Of a stretch of DNA of 22,857 nucleotides, positions 14,051 to 21,096 are shown piece by piece. Made by a program: the position numbers and the translations under genes. A model generated the notes under the pieces. The model saw nothing but the letters and a program-made list of their open reading frames with translations, had not been told where the DNA came from and searched no databases. The stretch comes from JAFMIT01 sp044341215 (GTDB lineage: Bacteria > Actinomycetota > Actinomycetes > S36-B12 > UBA5976). Location: NCBI GenBank assembly GCA_044341215.1, contig JBIISC010000017.1, forward strand, positions 1 to 22,857, in the 5' to 3' direction. The first letter of the stretch is position 1. Every line of letters starts with the position of its first letter.

Positions 14051-14343
14051 TGAAGAAATATACGATTGCAATTCTATTAATTAGCGGAGTCCTAGCTGGC
14101 GGAGTTAGCTTTTTTGCCTCATCAAATCCTGATGGTCTGAACAAGGTCGCAATTGACTTGGGGTTTGCTGACCAAGAGTCCGAATCTGCAACCGGAGATT
14201 CAGCCCTGGCTGGATATGAAACCGCTGGCATCGAAAATTCAGTTCTTTCACGTGCAGTTGCTGGAATTACTGGGGTTTTTGCCACAGCATTAGTTGGCTC
14301 AGGCTTATATTTTTATGTGAGAAAACCAAGCCAGATTGGCTAG
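14050..14343 (+). CDS. cbiN: CbiN-like small membrane component (PDGLE domain)
   Basis: Accessory membrane protein needed for metal loading of CbiM. It has 97 aa with two membrane segments (about 5-24 and 68-90) separated by an external loop. The loop begins SSNPDGLNKVAIDLGF, a variant of the PDGLE signature (here PDGLN), and is acidic (DQESESATGD). The start codon overlaps the cbiM stop and the gene overlaps cbiQ by 8 nt, indicating tight coupling. Named from position and the PDGL motif; it resembles the PDGLE-domain CbiN-like proteins more than the enterobacterial CbiN. Confidence 0.85.
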   Translation: MKKYTIAILLISGVLAGGVSFFASSNPDGLNKVAIDLGFADQESESATGDSALAGYETAGIENSVLSRAVAGITGVFATALVGSGLYFYVRKPSQIG

Positions 14344-15115
14344 CCAACACGAGCATGGTCACCAAATTGGTGATCATCTATACATCCATCGCCACACTTA
14401 CATTCACGACTTAGCCCCACACGTCAAAATTCTTGGCGCTTTTGCATTCTTGTTTATTGCGGTGCTGACACCAGCAAACAACTATGCATCGTTTGCTGGC
14501 TACTTTGTTTTAATTCTTGGACTAATTGTGATGTCCGAACTGTCATTCAAGACAGTTGTAAAGCGCATGGTGGTTGAAGTTCCCTTCATTTTATTTGCCG
14601 TGCTTATGCCATTTCTCGGTCGTGCTCCTTACATTGAGATTTATGGTGTAAGTGTTTCTGAAGCAGGATTAATTGCAGGAATTGCAATTCTTATCAAAAG
14701 TTCAATTGGCGTTTTGGTTTCTATTTTGCTTTCATCTACCACTACTGTCCGAGAAATTTTGCACGGCTTAGCTCACCTGAAAGTGCCGGCTCTATTGATC
14801 AACATTGCAACTTTCATGCTCAGATATTCTGCAGTCGTAACCGACGAACTAAATCGAATGAAAACCGCGCGTGAGTCACGAGGTTTTATCGCTAAGGGCC
14901 CGAAGGACTGGAAAATTGTTGCGCAAGCAGCAGGTGCGCTGTTTATTCGTTCATACGAACGCGGCGAACGCGTGCATCTTGCAATGCTGTCACGCGGCTT
15001 CAATGGTGAAATGCCACGTGCGCACCACTCAACAACATCAACTTCAGATTGGTTCAAAGTAGCTTTGCTACCAATGACAGCCATTTTGGTTCTAGCGATT
15101 GGACTTTACTTATGA
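14336..15115 (+). CDS. cbiQ: CbiQ, transmembrane T-component with His-rich N-terminus
   Basis: Energy-coupling transmembrane subunit linking the CbiO ATPase to CbiM. The 259 aa have about five to six membrane segments. The two coupling-helix signatures of EcfT-type proteins are visible as TARESRGF and AMLSRGFNG (Ala-Arg-Gly type motifs). The first 30 residues are unusually rich in histidine (HEHGHQIGDHLYIHRHTYIHD and then PH, ten His in all), likely a cytosolic metal-binding tail. The start is TTG 14336, overlapping cbiN by 8 nt; the first in-frame ATG is much later and would remove the tail, so TTG is preferred. The stop overlaps the cbiO start as ATGA. Confidence 0.88.
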   Translation: MASQHEHGHQIGDHLYIHRHTYIHDLAPHVKILGAFAFLFIAVLTPANNYASFAGYFVLILGLIVMSELSFKTVVKRMVVEVPFILFAVLMPFLGRAPYIEIYGVSVSEAGLIAGIAILIKSSIGVLVSILLSSTTTVREILHGLAHLKVPALLINIATFMLRYSAVVTDELNRMKTARESRGFIAKGPKDWKIVAQAAGALFIRSYERGERVHLAMLSRGFNGEMPRAHHSTTSTSDWFKVALLPMTAILVLAIGLYL

Positions 15116-15855
15116 TCAGTTTGAAACTTACGAATCTCGCATTTGCATATCCCGATGGACACCAAGCTTTATTCGGGGTGAATCTTGAGATTAAGAAGGG
15201 TGAAAGAGTTGCGGTGCTCGGCCCAAATGGCGCTGGTAAAACAACCCTAGTTCTTCACTTGAACGGAATTTTGAATGGCTCTGGCGAAGTTGAAGTTGCA
15301 GGCCTAAAGCTCAATGTTGATGACAAAGCCAACCTACTCGAAATTCGTAGGCGGGTTGGCATCGTTTTTCAAGACCCTGATGATCAATTGTTCATGCCGA
15401 CTGTGCGTGAAGACGTGGAGTTCGGTCCGTTCAATATGGGATTGCGCGGCAGCGAACTTGAAGAGCGAGTTCTATGGGCTCTTGAACAAGTGCAGATGCT
15501 GGATTTTGCGGATCGCGCTCCGCACCATTTGTCATTTGGACAACGCCGCCGAGTGGCACTCGCAACCGTTTTAGCTATGCAACCAGAGATTTTGATTATG
15601 GATGAACCAAGTTCAAATCTGGATCCAGCTAGCCGCCGCGAACTTGCCGACATTGTGCGAAGTTTGGATGTCACAGTTTTGATGGTGACCCATGACTTGC
15701 CATACGCACTAGAACTTTGTCCGCGTTCGGTCATTCTGTCAGGTGGCGTAATTGTCTCGGACAAAACGACCAGAGAAATTTTGAATGATGAAACTTTGAT
15801 GTCCGAAAACCGACTTGAATTGCCAATCGGTTTCAATCCGAAACTAATTCCTTAG
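15112..15855 (+). CDS. cbiO: CbiO, ATPase of the cobalt/nickel ECF transporter
   Basis: Cytosolic ABC ATPase powering the CbiMNQ complex. 247 aa from ATG 15112, which overlaps the cbiQ stop (ATGA) and gives a normal N-terminus (LKLTNLAFAYPDG, the A-loop Tyr). Motifs in order: Walker A GPNGAGKT (37-44), Q-loop VFQDPDDQLF (85-94), ABC signature LSFGQRRRVA (140-149, Phe replacing the usual Gly at the third position), Walker B ILIMDEP (160-166), D-loop SNLDP and H-loop THD with His194. The longer open frame from 15049 lies inside cbiQ and is not needed. The stop interlocks with that of the convergent arsC gene (4-nt overlap). Confidence 0.93.
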   Translation: MISLKLTNLAFAYPDGHQALFGVNLEIKKGERVAVLGPNGAGKTTLVLHLNGILNGSGEVEVAGLKLNVDDKANLLEIRRRVGIVFQDPDDQLFMPTVREDVEFGPFNMGLRGSELEERVLWALEQVQMLDFADRAPHHLSFGQRRRVALATVLAMQPEILIMDEPSSNLDPASRRELADIVRSLDVTVLMVTHDLPYALELCPRSVILSGGVIVSDKTTREILNDETLMSENRLELPIGFNPKLIP

Positions 15856-16262
15856 TTTTTGATCATTGCTGGAAGTTCAGCAATTAGATTTTCAATCCTA
15901 GATTTAATCTCATCACGTATAGGGCGAACTGATTCAACACCTTGACCCGCTGGATCTTCCAACTTCCAGTCCAAATAGACCTTGCCAGGGAATATTGGAC
16001 AAGCATCGCCACAACCCATAGTGATAATCACGTCTGATTCTTGAACCGCTTCTGTAGTTAGAACTTTTGGAATCTCTTTAGAGATATCAATTCCAACTTC
16101 AGCGAGTGCTTCCAAAACGGCTGGGTTAACGGTTTCAGCTGGCATTGAACCGGCCGAACGAACTTCTATATCGCCCTTACCTAATGTTGTTAAGAAAGCG
16201 GCAGCCATTTGAGAGCGGCCGGCGTTGTGGACACAAACAAAGAGCACGCTTGGCTTATTCAT
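15852..16262 (-). CDS. arsC: Arsenate reductase of the low-molecular-weight phosphatase type
   Basis: Cytosolic enzyme reducing arsenate to arsenite with electrons from thioredoxin or, in actinobacteria, mycothiol/mycoredoxin. The 136 aa start VLFVC10VHNAGRSQMAAAF, the CX5R phosphatase loop with the nucleophilic Cys10. Two further cysteines in MGCGDACPIFPG (about 82 and 87) are the usual redox shuttle, and LDWKLEDPAGQ carries the conserved Asp-Pro. The gene starts 2 nt after the aquaporin stop and ends in a 4-nt overlap with cbiO. With aquaporin and glutaredoxin it forms a three-gene arsenic operon. No ArsR, ArsB or Acr3 is present in the window. Confidence 0.93.
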   Translation of the reverse strand: MNKPSVLFVCVHNAGRSQMAAAFLTTLGKGDIEVRSAGSMPAETVNPAVLEALAEVGIDISKEIPKVLTTEAVQESDVIITMGCGDACPIFPGKVYLDWKLEDPAGQGVESVRPIRDEIKSRIENLIAELPAMIKN

Positions 16263-16264
16263 GA

Positions 16265-16918
16265 TTAGTCCTCCAAAAAAGTTTTACTTAGCAAGGTGCC
16301 AAGGATAAGTCCGACAGACTGTGCTGCAATAAAGCCCAGGATGGAATTTGGATGAATTCCAGTAAAACTATCTGAAAATGATCTGCCGATAGTCACTGCA
16401 GGGTTTGCGAATATCGTCGATGACGTGAAGAAGTATCCAGCTGCGATCCAAGCTGGTACAACTATTGCTGGATTGATTCGATCTTTCACTGCGAAACCAA
16501 TAATCAAAATCAAGCCAGCGCTTGCAACAACTTCGCCTAGCAGTAACCCGAGAGAATTTCGTTCCGTAGTCGCGAAGGTTCCCAAATTCTCATGAAACAT
16601 TAATTCTGCAAGTTTTGCACCAGCAATTGCTCCAAGAATCTGTACACCTATGAATTTGAGAGTCGTCTCTAAATCTTGTTTGCCTTTGTAATACAAGAAG
16701 AAACTAACAATTGGATTGAATTGGGCTCCACTTATCGGAGCGAAGAGAGTTATTAGTACGTAAAGAGTTGCTACAACCGCGATGCAATTCACGAGTAATT
16801 GAACCGCTACATCATTTGTTAAGTTCGTGGCCATGATGCCAGAACCAACAATAGAAGCCAAAAGTAAAAATGTGCCAAAGAATTCGGCAGCAACTTTGCT
16901 ATTAACTACTTTGCGCAC
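16265..16918 (-). CDS. Aquaporin/MIP family channel, probable arsenite exit channel
   Basis: Membrane channel of the major intrinsic protein family. The 217 aa contain about six helices and the two half-helix loops: GAQFNPIVS (NPI instead of the first NPA, about 66-74) and FANPAVTIGRSF (second NPA with the selectivity-filter Arg, about 170-181). Position between a glutaredoxin and arsC mirrors known aquaglyceroporins in ars operons (the AqpS idea), where arsenite made by ArsC leaves by diffusion. The start is GTG at 16916-16918, sharing one base with the glutaredoxin TAG stop, so translation is probably coupled. Substrate is inferred from context; ordinary glycerol or water transport is the alternative. 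Confidence 0.87.
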   Translation of the reverse strand: MRKVVNSKVAAEFFGTFLLLASIVGSGIMATNLTNDVAVQLLVNCIAVVATLYVLITLFAPISGAQFNPIVSFFLYYKGKQDLETTLKFIGVQILGAIAGAKLAELMFHENLGTFATTERNSLGLLLGEVVASAGLILIIGFAVKDRINPAIVVPAWIAAGYFFTSSTIFANPAVTIGRSFSDSFTGIHPNSILGFIAAQSVGLILGTLLSKTFLED

Positions 16919-17169
16919 TAAATAATTCCTAGTTCAGCAAGCTTGTCGCGCATTTGTGGATCTGATGGTTCAACAAAAAACTCACCATCTGGGAAGACCA
17001 CCACTGGGATGCTTTGTTTTCCACAAATGCTGATTGCTTTATCTCGCAACTCGTCACTTTTTTCAACGTCATGCTTGGTGTAGGTAACGTTTAGCTCTTT
17101 TAGTAGGCGTTCGGTGCGACGGCAGTCCCCACACCAGTCAGCGCCATAAACTTCGATTTCCGCAGTCAT
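16918..17169 (-). CDS. Glutaredoxin/mycoredoxin-like protein with CGDC site
   Basis: Small cytosolic thiol-disulfide oxidoreductase, 83 aa, thioredoxin fold. The active site is ADWCGDCRRTERLL (Cys13 and Cys16) and the cis-Pro loop is SIPVVVFPDG. In actinobacteria such proteins (mycoredoxins usually carry CGYC) reduce mycothiol mixed disulfides, including those formed on arsenate reductase; being the first gene of the glutaredoxin-aquaporin-arsC operon fits this. The CGDC variant is an actinobacterial paralogue type, so its exact electron donor is open. AAGGAG precedes the ATG by 4 nt. Promoter boxes upstream are not clear. Confidence 0.87.
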   Translation of the reverse strand: MTAEIEVYGADWCGDCRRTERLLKELNVTYTKHDVEKSDELRDKAISICGKQSIPVVVFPDGEFFVEPSDPQMRDKLAELGII

Positions 17170-17282
17170 ATTTCTCCTTAAGTATTAGCCTAGATTACCT
17201 CCAAACCACCTCTGAAGTCGTTTGTGGAGTCGAGTTCAGGCATTTCACTGCCTTGGCTTCTAGGGATTACTTCGCAAGATTG

Positions 17283-17909
17283 TTATTGATGTTGAATTCG
17301 CCATGCATACATAGCAATAGCCCCAGCGACAGAGGCGTTCATTGACCTTACCGAGCCTGATTGAGCAATTTCATAAAACTCATCGCAGGCTGCAAATCCT
17401 TCATCACTTAATCCAAGGCCTTCGTTTCCAAAAAGCAAGACGCATTTTTCTGGTAAGGATGAAGTCTCTATCTGCTTTGCGCCAGATACATTCTCAAATC
17501 CAATGACTGGCAGTGCACGGCTTTGGCAATCGGTCTTGAATTCTGTAGCGCTTTGGTGGTGTTTGATATCAATATATTTATCGGTCATCAATGCGCCATG
17601 TTGATTCCAGTGTTTATTACCGATGATGTGGAATTGATTCACGTTGAAGGCATTTGCAGTTCGAACCAGCGAACCAATATTCAAATCGTGCTGCCAATTC
17701 TCAATGGCAATTTCAAGTGGAATTCGTCGAGTAGCAAGAACTGCTCGAATCGCATCGATCGTTAGATAACGAAACTCATCGGCCACATTTCGCTTGTCAC
17801 CATTTTGGAGTAATTCGCGATCATATTGTTCGCCTACCGGGTGAGGTTCAGGATGTGGACCGACGCCCACACCTATATAAAACTCACCCGGTTCCGAACT
17901 TCTGTCCAC
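17283..17909 (-). CDS. SpoU/TrmH-family RNA 2'-O-methyltransferase
   Basis: SPOUT-fold methyltransferase that uses S-adenosylmethionine to 2'-O-methylate tRNA or rRNA. From GTG 17909 it is 208 aa. The three motifs are NIGSLVRTANAFNV (motif 1, with the catalytic Asn-Arg), LLFGNEGLGLSDE (motif 2) and GSVRSMNASVAGAIAMY (motif 3, forming the trefoil-knot cofactor site). The frame is open to 17993, but that extension would lie within the upstream membrane-protein gene; GTG 17909 shares one base with that gene's TAG stop (TAGTG), the same coupling seen between the glutaredoxin and aquaporin genes. It is the last gene of the marR-exporter-YvlD-like run. The target nucleotide cannot be told. Confidence 0.88.
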   Translation of the reverse strand: MDRSSEPGEFYIGVGVGPHPEPHPVGEQYDRELLQNGDKRNVADEFRYLTIDAIRAVLATRRIPLEIAIENWQHDLNIGSLVRTANAFNVNQFHIIGNKHWNQHGALMTDKYIDIKHHQSATEFKTDCQSRALPVIGFENVSGAKQIETSSLPEKCVLLFGNEGLGLSDEGFAACDEFYEIAQSGSVRSMNASVAGAIAMYAWRIQHQ

Positions 17910-18268
17910 TATTTCTTCACAAATGCACTGATGATTTTGTTGATTACTGCAGATGCGATGGCAATTAGTAAGGCTCCCAAGATTGCATCCCAAGTGCTTG
18001 CAATTGATAGTGCATCGCTAGCTGAATCGGTAATTACCAGCATTGCACCATTTATTACTAACATTGATAAACCCAAAGACAAAATTGTGATTGGGAAAGT
18101 CAAGATCTTTGTCAAAGTGCCAATGGTTGCATTGACTAATCCAAAGATAAGTGCAATTCCTGCGTAGGTGACGAAGTCGCCATTCTTGACTTCAATCCCA
18201 GGAACGAAATAAGCCGCGGCCCAAATCGCTCCGCCTAGTGCTACCCAGCGTATTAATAATGATTTCAT
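17909..18268 (-). CDS. Phage-holin-family (PF04020, YvlD-like) membrane protein
   Basis: A 119-residue membrane protein with four hydrophobic segments (about 5-22, 34-54, 57-80 and 92-115) of the PF04020 type, often called phage holin family or YvlD, but widespread on chromosomes and not evidence of a prophage. Typical features are IRWVALGGAIWAAAYFVPGIEV at the start, ALIFGLVNATIGTLTKILTFPITILSLGL in the middle and a short basic tail. GGGAGGA lies 7 nt before the ATG. It begins 15 nt after the drug-exporter gene and overlaps the methyltransferase start. Function is unknown; homologues are linked to envelope stress. Confidence 0.82.
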   Translation of the reverse strand: MKSLLIRWVALGGAIWAAAYFVPGIEVKNGDFVTYAGIALIFGLVNATIGTLTKILTFPITILSLGLSMLVINGAMLVITDSASDALSIASTWDAILGALLIAIASAVINKIISAFVKK

Positions 18269-18283
18269 ATGCGAATCCTCCCG

Positions 18284-19942
18284 CTATTCCGTTGCCGGCA
18301 CAAACTCTTCGTCACGTTCGCGCAAACGGTTGTTTGGCACGAATAATGCGAAGAGAATTGAGAATGCCGTGGCGATTGCTCCGACCAAAACCACAATGAC
18401 TGTGGAGTCTGTGAATCCATCCTTCAATGGACGAACCAAAGCTGGTGTTGCTTGTTCGATCCAGGAAGTGTCATCGAAAACATTTTCGCCGCCACCTTGA
18501 TTTATTTCCAATAGGTGTGCATTTGCATCTGTGATGGTGCCATTTTTTGCAGCATCAATCACATCAGTTTGGAAAGTTGCCGCATAAGTCGGGTCTTGCG
18601 CAGCTGCAGCAAAACGGTCACCAACATTTGCTGGAAGTCCGCCAAATAGAAGTGACAAGAACAATGCAGTACCGAGGGTTGCGCCGAGTTGGCGGAACAA
18701 AGTTACCGAAGATGTTGCCACACCAATGTCACGAGGTGAAACGGCATTTTGCACCGCTAGAACGGTTGGTTGCATTAAGTTTCCAAGTCCGAAACCAAAA
18801 ATGAGCGACATCCCTGCAATTGCAATAAAAGGTGTATCCACTGTTAATAGTGTCATCCAACCTAATCCGATGGTCATCAACGTTGCTCCAAGTATTGGGA
18901 ACATTTTGTAGCGACCAATTTTGCTGATTATTTGGCCAGAGAAAACAGATCCACTCATGATTCCTAGTGTTAGTGGCAATAACTGCAAACCTGCTTGGGT
19001 TGGATTAGCGCCACCGGCAATCTGTAGGTAAAGCGGAAGAACTGCAAGTCCACCGAACATACCCATACCTGTGATTACACCAATGATGGTTAGAAGTGAA
19101 AAAGTCTTATCTTTGAATAAGCGCAGTGGAATCAATGCTTCATCGCCAATTTTTGATTCAGCTCGAATAAACCAGATTAGACCGAGGATGCTGATTGCAT
19201 AACAAGACAATGAATCAGTTGAAGTCCATCCCCATTCGCGACCCTTTTCGGCGACAAGTAGCAAAGGCACCAATGTTGTGCTCAATGAAATTGCACCAGA
19301 CCAGTCGAGTGGATGATTTACTTTCTGGAAGTTTGGAATATGCAATGTTCGATTAACAACGAAGAGTGCAACTAGACCGATTGGAACGTTCACGAAAAAC
19401 ACCCAACGCCAGCCCGCAAGGCCAAGGATTGAATCGGTTCCTGCTAGGAAGCCACCAACAACTGGTCCGAGCACGCTTGAAGAACCAAAAACCGCAATGA
19501 AGTAAGCCTGGTATTTAGATCGTTCACGCGGCGGAACAATGTCGCCGATAATTGCAAGTGCCAAGGTAAACAAACCACCAGCACCAATACCTTGTACAGC
19601 ACGGAATACTGCGAGCATTCCCATTGATGAAGAAAACGCACTCAAAGCTGAGCCAGCAATGAATAAAGAGATGGCCCAAATAAACAGCGGTTTACGACCG
19701 TAGATATCGCTTAATTTTCCGTATAGCGGAGTCGTGATGGTACTTGTGATCAAATAAGCAGTGGTCACCCAAGCTTGAAGAGAAAGACCATTTAGTTCAT
19801 CACCAATAGTTCGGATACTGGTTGCAACAATTGTTTGGTCAAGCGCTGCTAGGAACAGACCCATCATCAAACCAACCAAGATTGGCACGATCTCCTGATG
19901 TGTTAGGTACTGCGCACTGTGGTTATTTTGCTCTTTGCTCAC
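18284..19942 (-). CDS. DHA2-type (EmrB/QacA) multidrug efflux transporter
   Basis: Proton-driven exporter of the major facilitator superfamily with 14 predicted membrane helices. Motifs: LDQTIVATSIRTIGDEL (motif D1 in helix 1, with the key Asp), GKLSDIYGRKP (motif A, loop 2-3), and FGSSSVLGPVVGGFLAG (antiporter motif C in helix 5). A long loop near residues 455-515 is usual before the last helix. Starts: ATG 19954 and GTG 19942 are in frame; GGGAG lies 5 nt before the GTG, so I chose GTG (552 aa), which still overlaps marR by 20 nt. Directly downstream of the MarR gene, the classic emrR-emrB arrangement, so it is probably repressed by MarR and induced by its own substrates. Confidence 0.91.
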   Translation of the reverse strand: MSKEQNNHSAQYLTHQEIVPILVGLMMGLFLAALDQTIVATSIRTIGDELNGLSLQAWVTTAYLITSTITTPLYGKLSDIYGRKPLFIWAISLFIAGSALSAFSSSMGMLAVFRAVQGIGAGGLFTLALAIIGDIVPPRERSKYQAYFIAVFGSSSVLGPVVGGFLAGTDSILGLAGWRWVFFVNVPIGLVALFVVNRTLHIPNFQKVNHPLDWSGAISLSTTLVPLLLVAEKGREWGWTSTDSLSCYAISILGLIWFIRAESKIGDEALIPLRLFKDKTFSLLTIIGVITGMGMFGGLAVLPLYLQIAGGANPTQAGLQLLPLTLGIMSGSVFSGQIISKIGRYKMFPILGATLMTIGLGWMTLLTVDTPFIAIAGMSLIFGFGLGNLMQPTVLAVQNAVSPRDIGVATSSVTLFRQLGATLGTALFLSLLFGGLPANVGDRFAAAAQDPTYAATFQTDVIDAAKNGTITDANAHLLEINQGGGENVFDDTSWIEQATPALVRPLKDGFTDSTVIVVLVGAIATAFSILFALFVPNNRLRERDEEFVPATE

Positions 19943-20408
19943 TATCTCTCCCATTTTGTTTTATGCGTGAAAGTGCCACTGCAGATTTATCGTTGAGTGC
20001 ACTTGTAAAGCGCTCAACGGAATTTGTGAATTGATTAATCTCATCTTGAGACCAACCATTAAATACTTCTTCAAAAAAAGCATTTCTGATTACTGAATGA
20101 TTTCGAATAAGCTCGATTCCCGATTCATTTATCGCGAGCAATGTTCCGCGTGCATCAGCTGGGTTAACTCGGCGTTCGGCAAAACCGCCTTCAACTAGTG
20201 CCTGCGATTGCCTAGTGATGATGGCTGGATCTACTGCTAATTCATCTGCTAAGTCGGAAAGCCTGCTTGGCCCATTTGAGACTAAATAATCAAGCAATCT
20301 AAGACCAGTGAAATCCATGCCCTGGTAAGAAGACTGAGACTTAACCCAGGCAGTTACGCGCATCATTGACCCAAAGCATTGGGTAAAGCGCTCAACAGAT
20401 TTGGACAT
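19923..20408 (-). CDS. MarR-family transcriptional regulator
   Basis: Dimeric winged-helix repressor, 161 aa from ATG 20408. The DNA-binding core reads DFTGLRLLDYLVSNGPSRLSDLADELAVDPAIITRQSQALVEGGFAERRVNPADARGTLLAI; RVNPADARGTLLAI is the wing with the family Asp-x-Arg motif. N- and C-terminal helices form the dimer arm. GTG 20414 is also in frame, but AAGGA is better spaced for the ATG. It heads the operon with the DHA2 exporter, whose start it overlaps. The upstream doubled TTGAC-N3-GTCAA palindrome is the likely autoregulatory site. It has three or fewer cysteines and no recognisable thiol-switch motif such as OhrR's. Confidence 0.9.
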   Translation of the reverse strand: MSKSVERFTQCFGSMMRVTAWVKSQSSYQGMDFTGLRLLDYLVSNGPSRLSDLADELAVDPAIITRQSQALVEGGFAERRVNPADARGTLLAINESGIELIRNHSVIRNAFFEEVFNGWSQDEINQFTNSVERFTSALNDKSAVALSRIKQNGRDSEQRAK

Positions 20409-20420
20409 TTCCACTTTTCC

Positions 20421-20450
20421 TTGACTTGGTCAATTACTTGACCTAGTCAA
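20421..20450. promoter_or_regulatory. Doubled palindromic operator between marR and the hydrolase gene
   Basis: Two copies of TTGAC-N3-GTCAA stand in tandem: TTGACTTGGTCAA (20421-20433) and TTGACCTAGTCAA (20438-20450), 4 nt apart. Each is palindromic, and the two are inverted repeats of each other with one mismatch. The block lies 12 nt upstream of the marR ATG, so it probably binds two MarR dimers. On the plus strand TTGACT-N17-TAGTCA could serve as a promoter for the hydrolase gene. Confidence 0.7.
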
Positions 20451-20508
20451 CCATCTACTAGACATGAGTGCAAATCGGTGGAAGGTTAAGCACAAATATT
20501 GGAGGGTT

Positions 20509-21096
20509 ATGCGCGGATTTCTACTAATCCACGGTTTAGAAAACCATCGACCCGAGGGTCACTGGATACGCTTTCTAGCAGGGAGCCTTCGCAAAGACGG
20601 TGAGTATGTTGCGTACCCACAATTACCTAATCCTGATTTTCCAGTAGTTGAGCAGTGGATTGAAGTTCTAGAAACCGAAATTCAGTTGATGCAAGAGGCC
20701 GGAATTGACTCCATAGTTGTAATTGCTCATTCGCTTGGATGTGTTGCTTGGTTGAAATTAATAGCCAATGGCAAAATCTCAATCAGATTCGAACGAGTAC
20801 TTCTCGTTGCACCAGCTGACCCAAAACTTCTCACAGCCGCGCCAACATTTCAAGATGCTTTGGATTCGGATCTAAAGATAATTGTTAATTCTCAAACGGA
20901 TGCAATAAATATTTTGGCAGGTGATAACGATCACTGGCTGCCAAATGGAGTTGAAGAAACCTATGGCAAACCACTTGGCATCCTCCCAATAATTTGGAAT
21001 GACGCAGGACATATTTCTATGAATGAAGGCTTTGGAGCATGGAAAGGAATTGTTGATTGGGCGCTGGATCCAACTGCAGATCTATTAACGCGTTAG
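20509..21096 (+). CDS. RBBP9/YdeN-family alpha/beta hydrolase
   Basis: Small serine hydrolase of the RBBP9/YdeN type (PF06821), 195 aa. It begins GFLLIHGLENHRPEGHW, the oxyanion-side HG and the family's HW motif. The nucleophile elbow is IAHS75LGC, the acid is probably Asp141 in AGDNDHW, and the base is His168 in NDAGHISMNEGFGAW, which is the usual C-terminal signature. A frame upstream from ATG 20464 adds 15 residues that do not look like family sequence; ATG 20509 has GGAGGG just before it and gives the natural start. Divergent from marR and thus possibly under the same operator. Substrate unknown. Its stop interlocks with that of the convergent EamA gene. Confidence 0.86.
   Translation: MRGFLLIHGLENHRPEGHWIRFLAGSLRKDGEYVAYPQLPNPDFPVVEQWIEVLETEIQLMQEAGIDSIVVIAHSLGCVAWLKLIANGKISIRFERVLLVAPADPKLLTAAPTFQDALDSDLKIIVNSQTDAINILAGDNDHWLPNGVEETYGKPLGILPIIWNDAGHISMNEGFGAWKGIVDWALDPTADLLTR

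Noticed and set aside
17238..17253. AGGCA-N6-TGCCT hairpin between the trmH-like and glutaredoxin genes as a terminator
   Set aside because: Only a 5-bp stem with no U-tract on either strand; could be chance.
17910..17993. N-terminal extension of the TrmH-like protein to 17993
   Set aside because: It would overlap the YvlD-like gene in another frame and yields Cys/Asn/Gln-rich non-family sequence; GTG 17909 couples neatly to the upstream stop.
17909..18268. Prophage signal from the holin-family protein
   Set aside because: PF04020 proteins are ordinary chromosomal membrane proteins, and no other phage gene is present.
20005..20396. 14-nt direct repeat GTAAAGCGCTCAAC at 20005-20018 and 20383-20396
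   Set aside because: Both copies are inside marR and encode the same VERFT peptide in the N- and C-terminal helices; no sign of an operator or mobile element.
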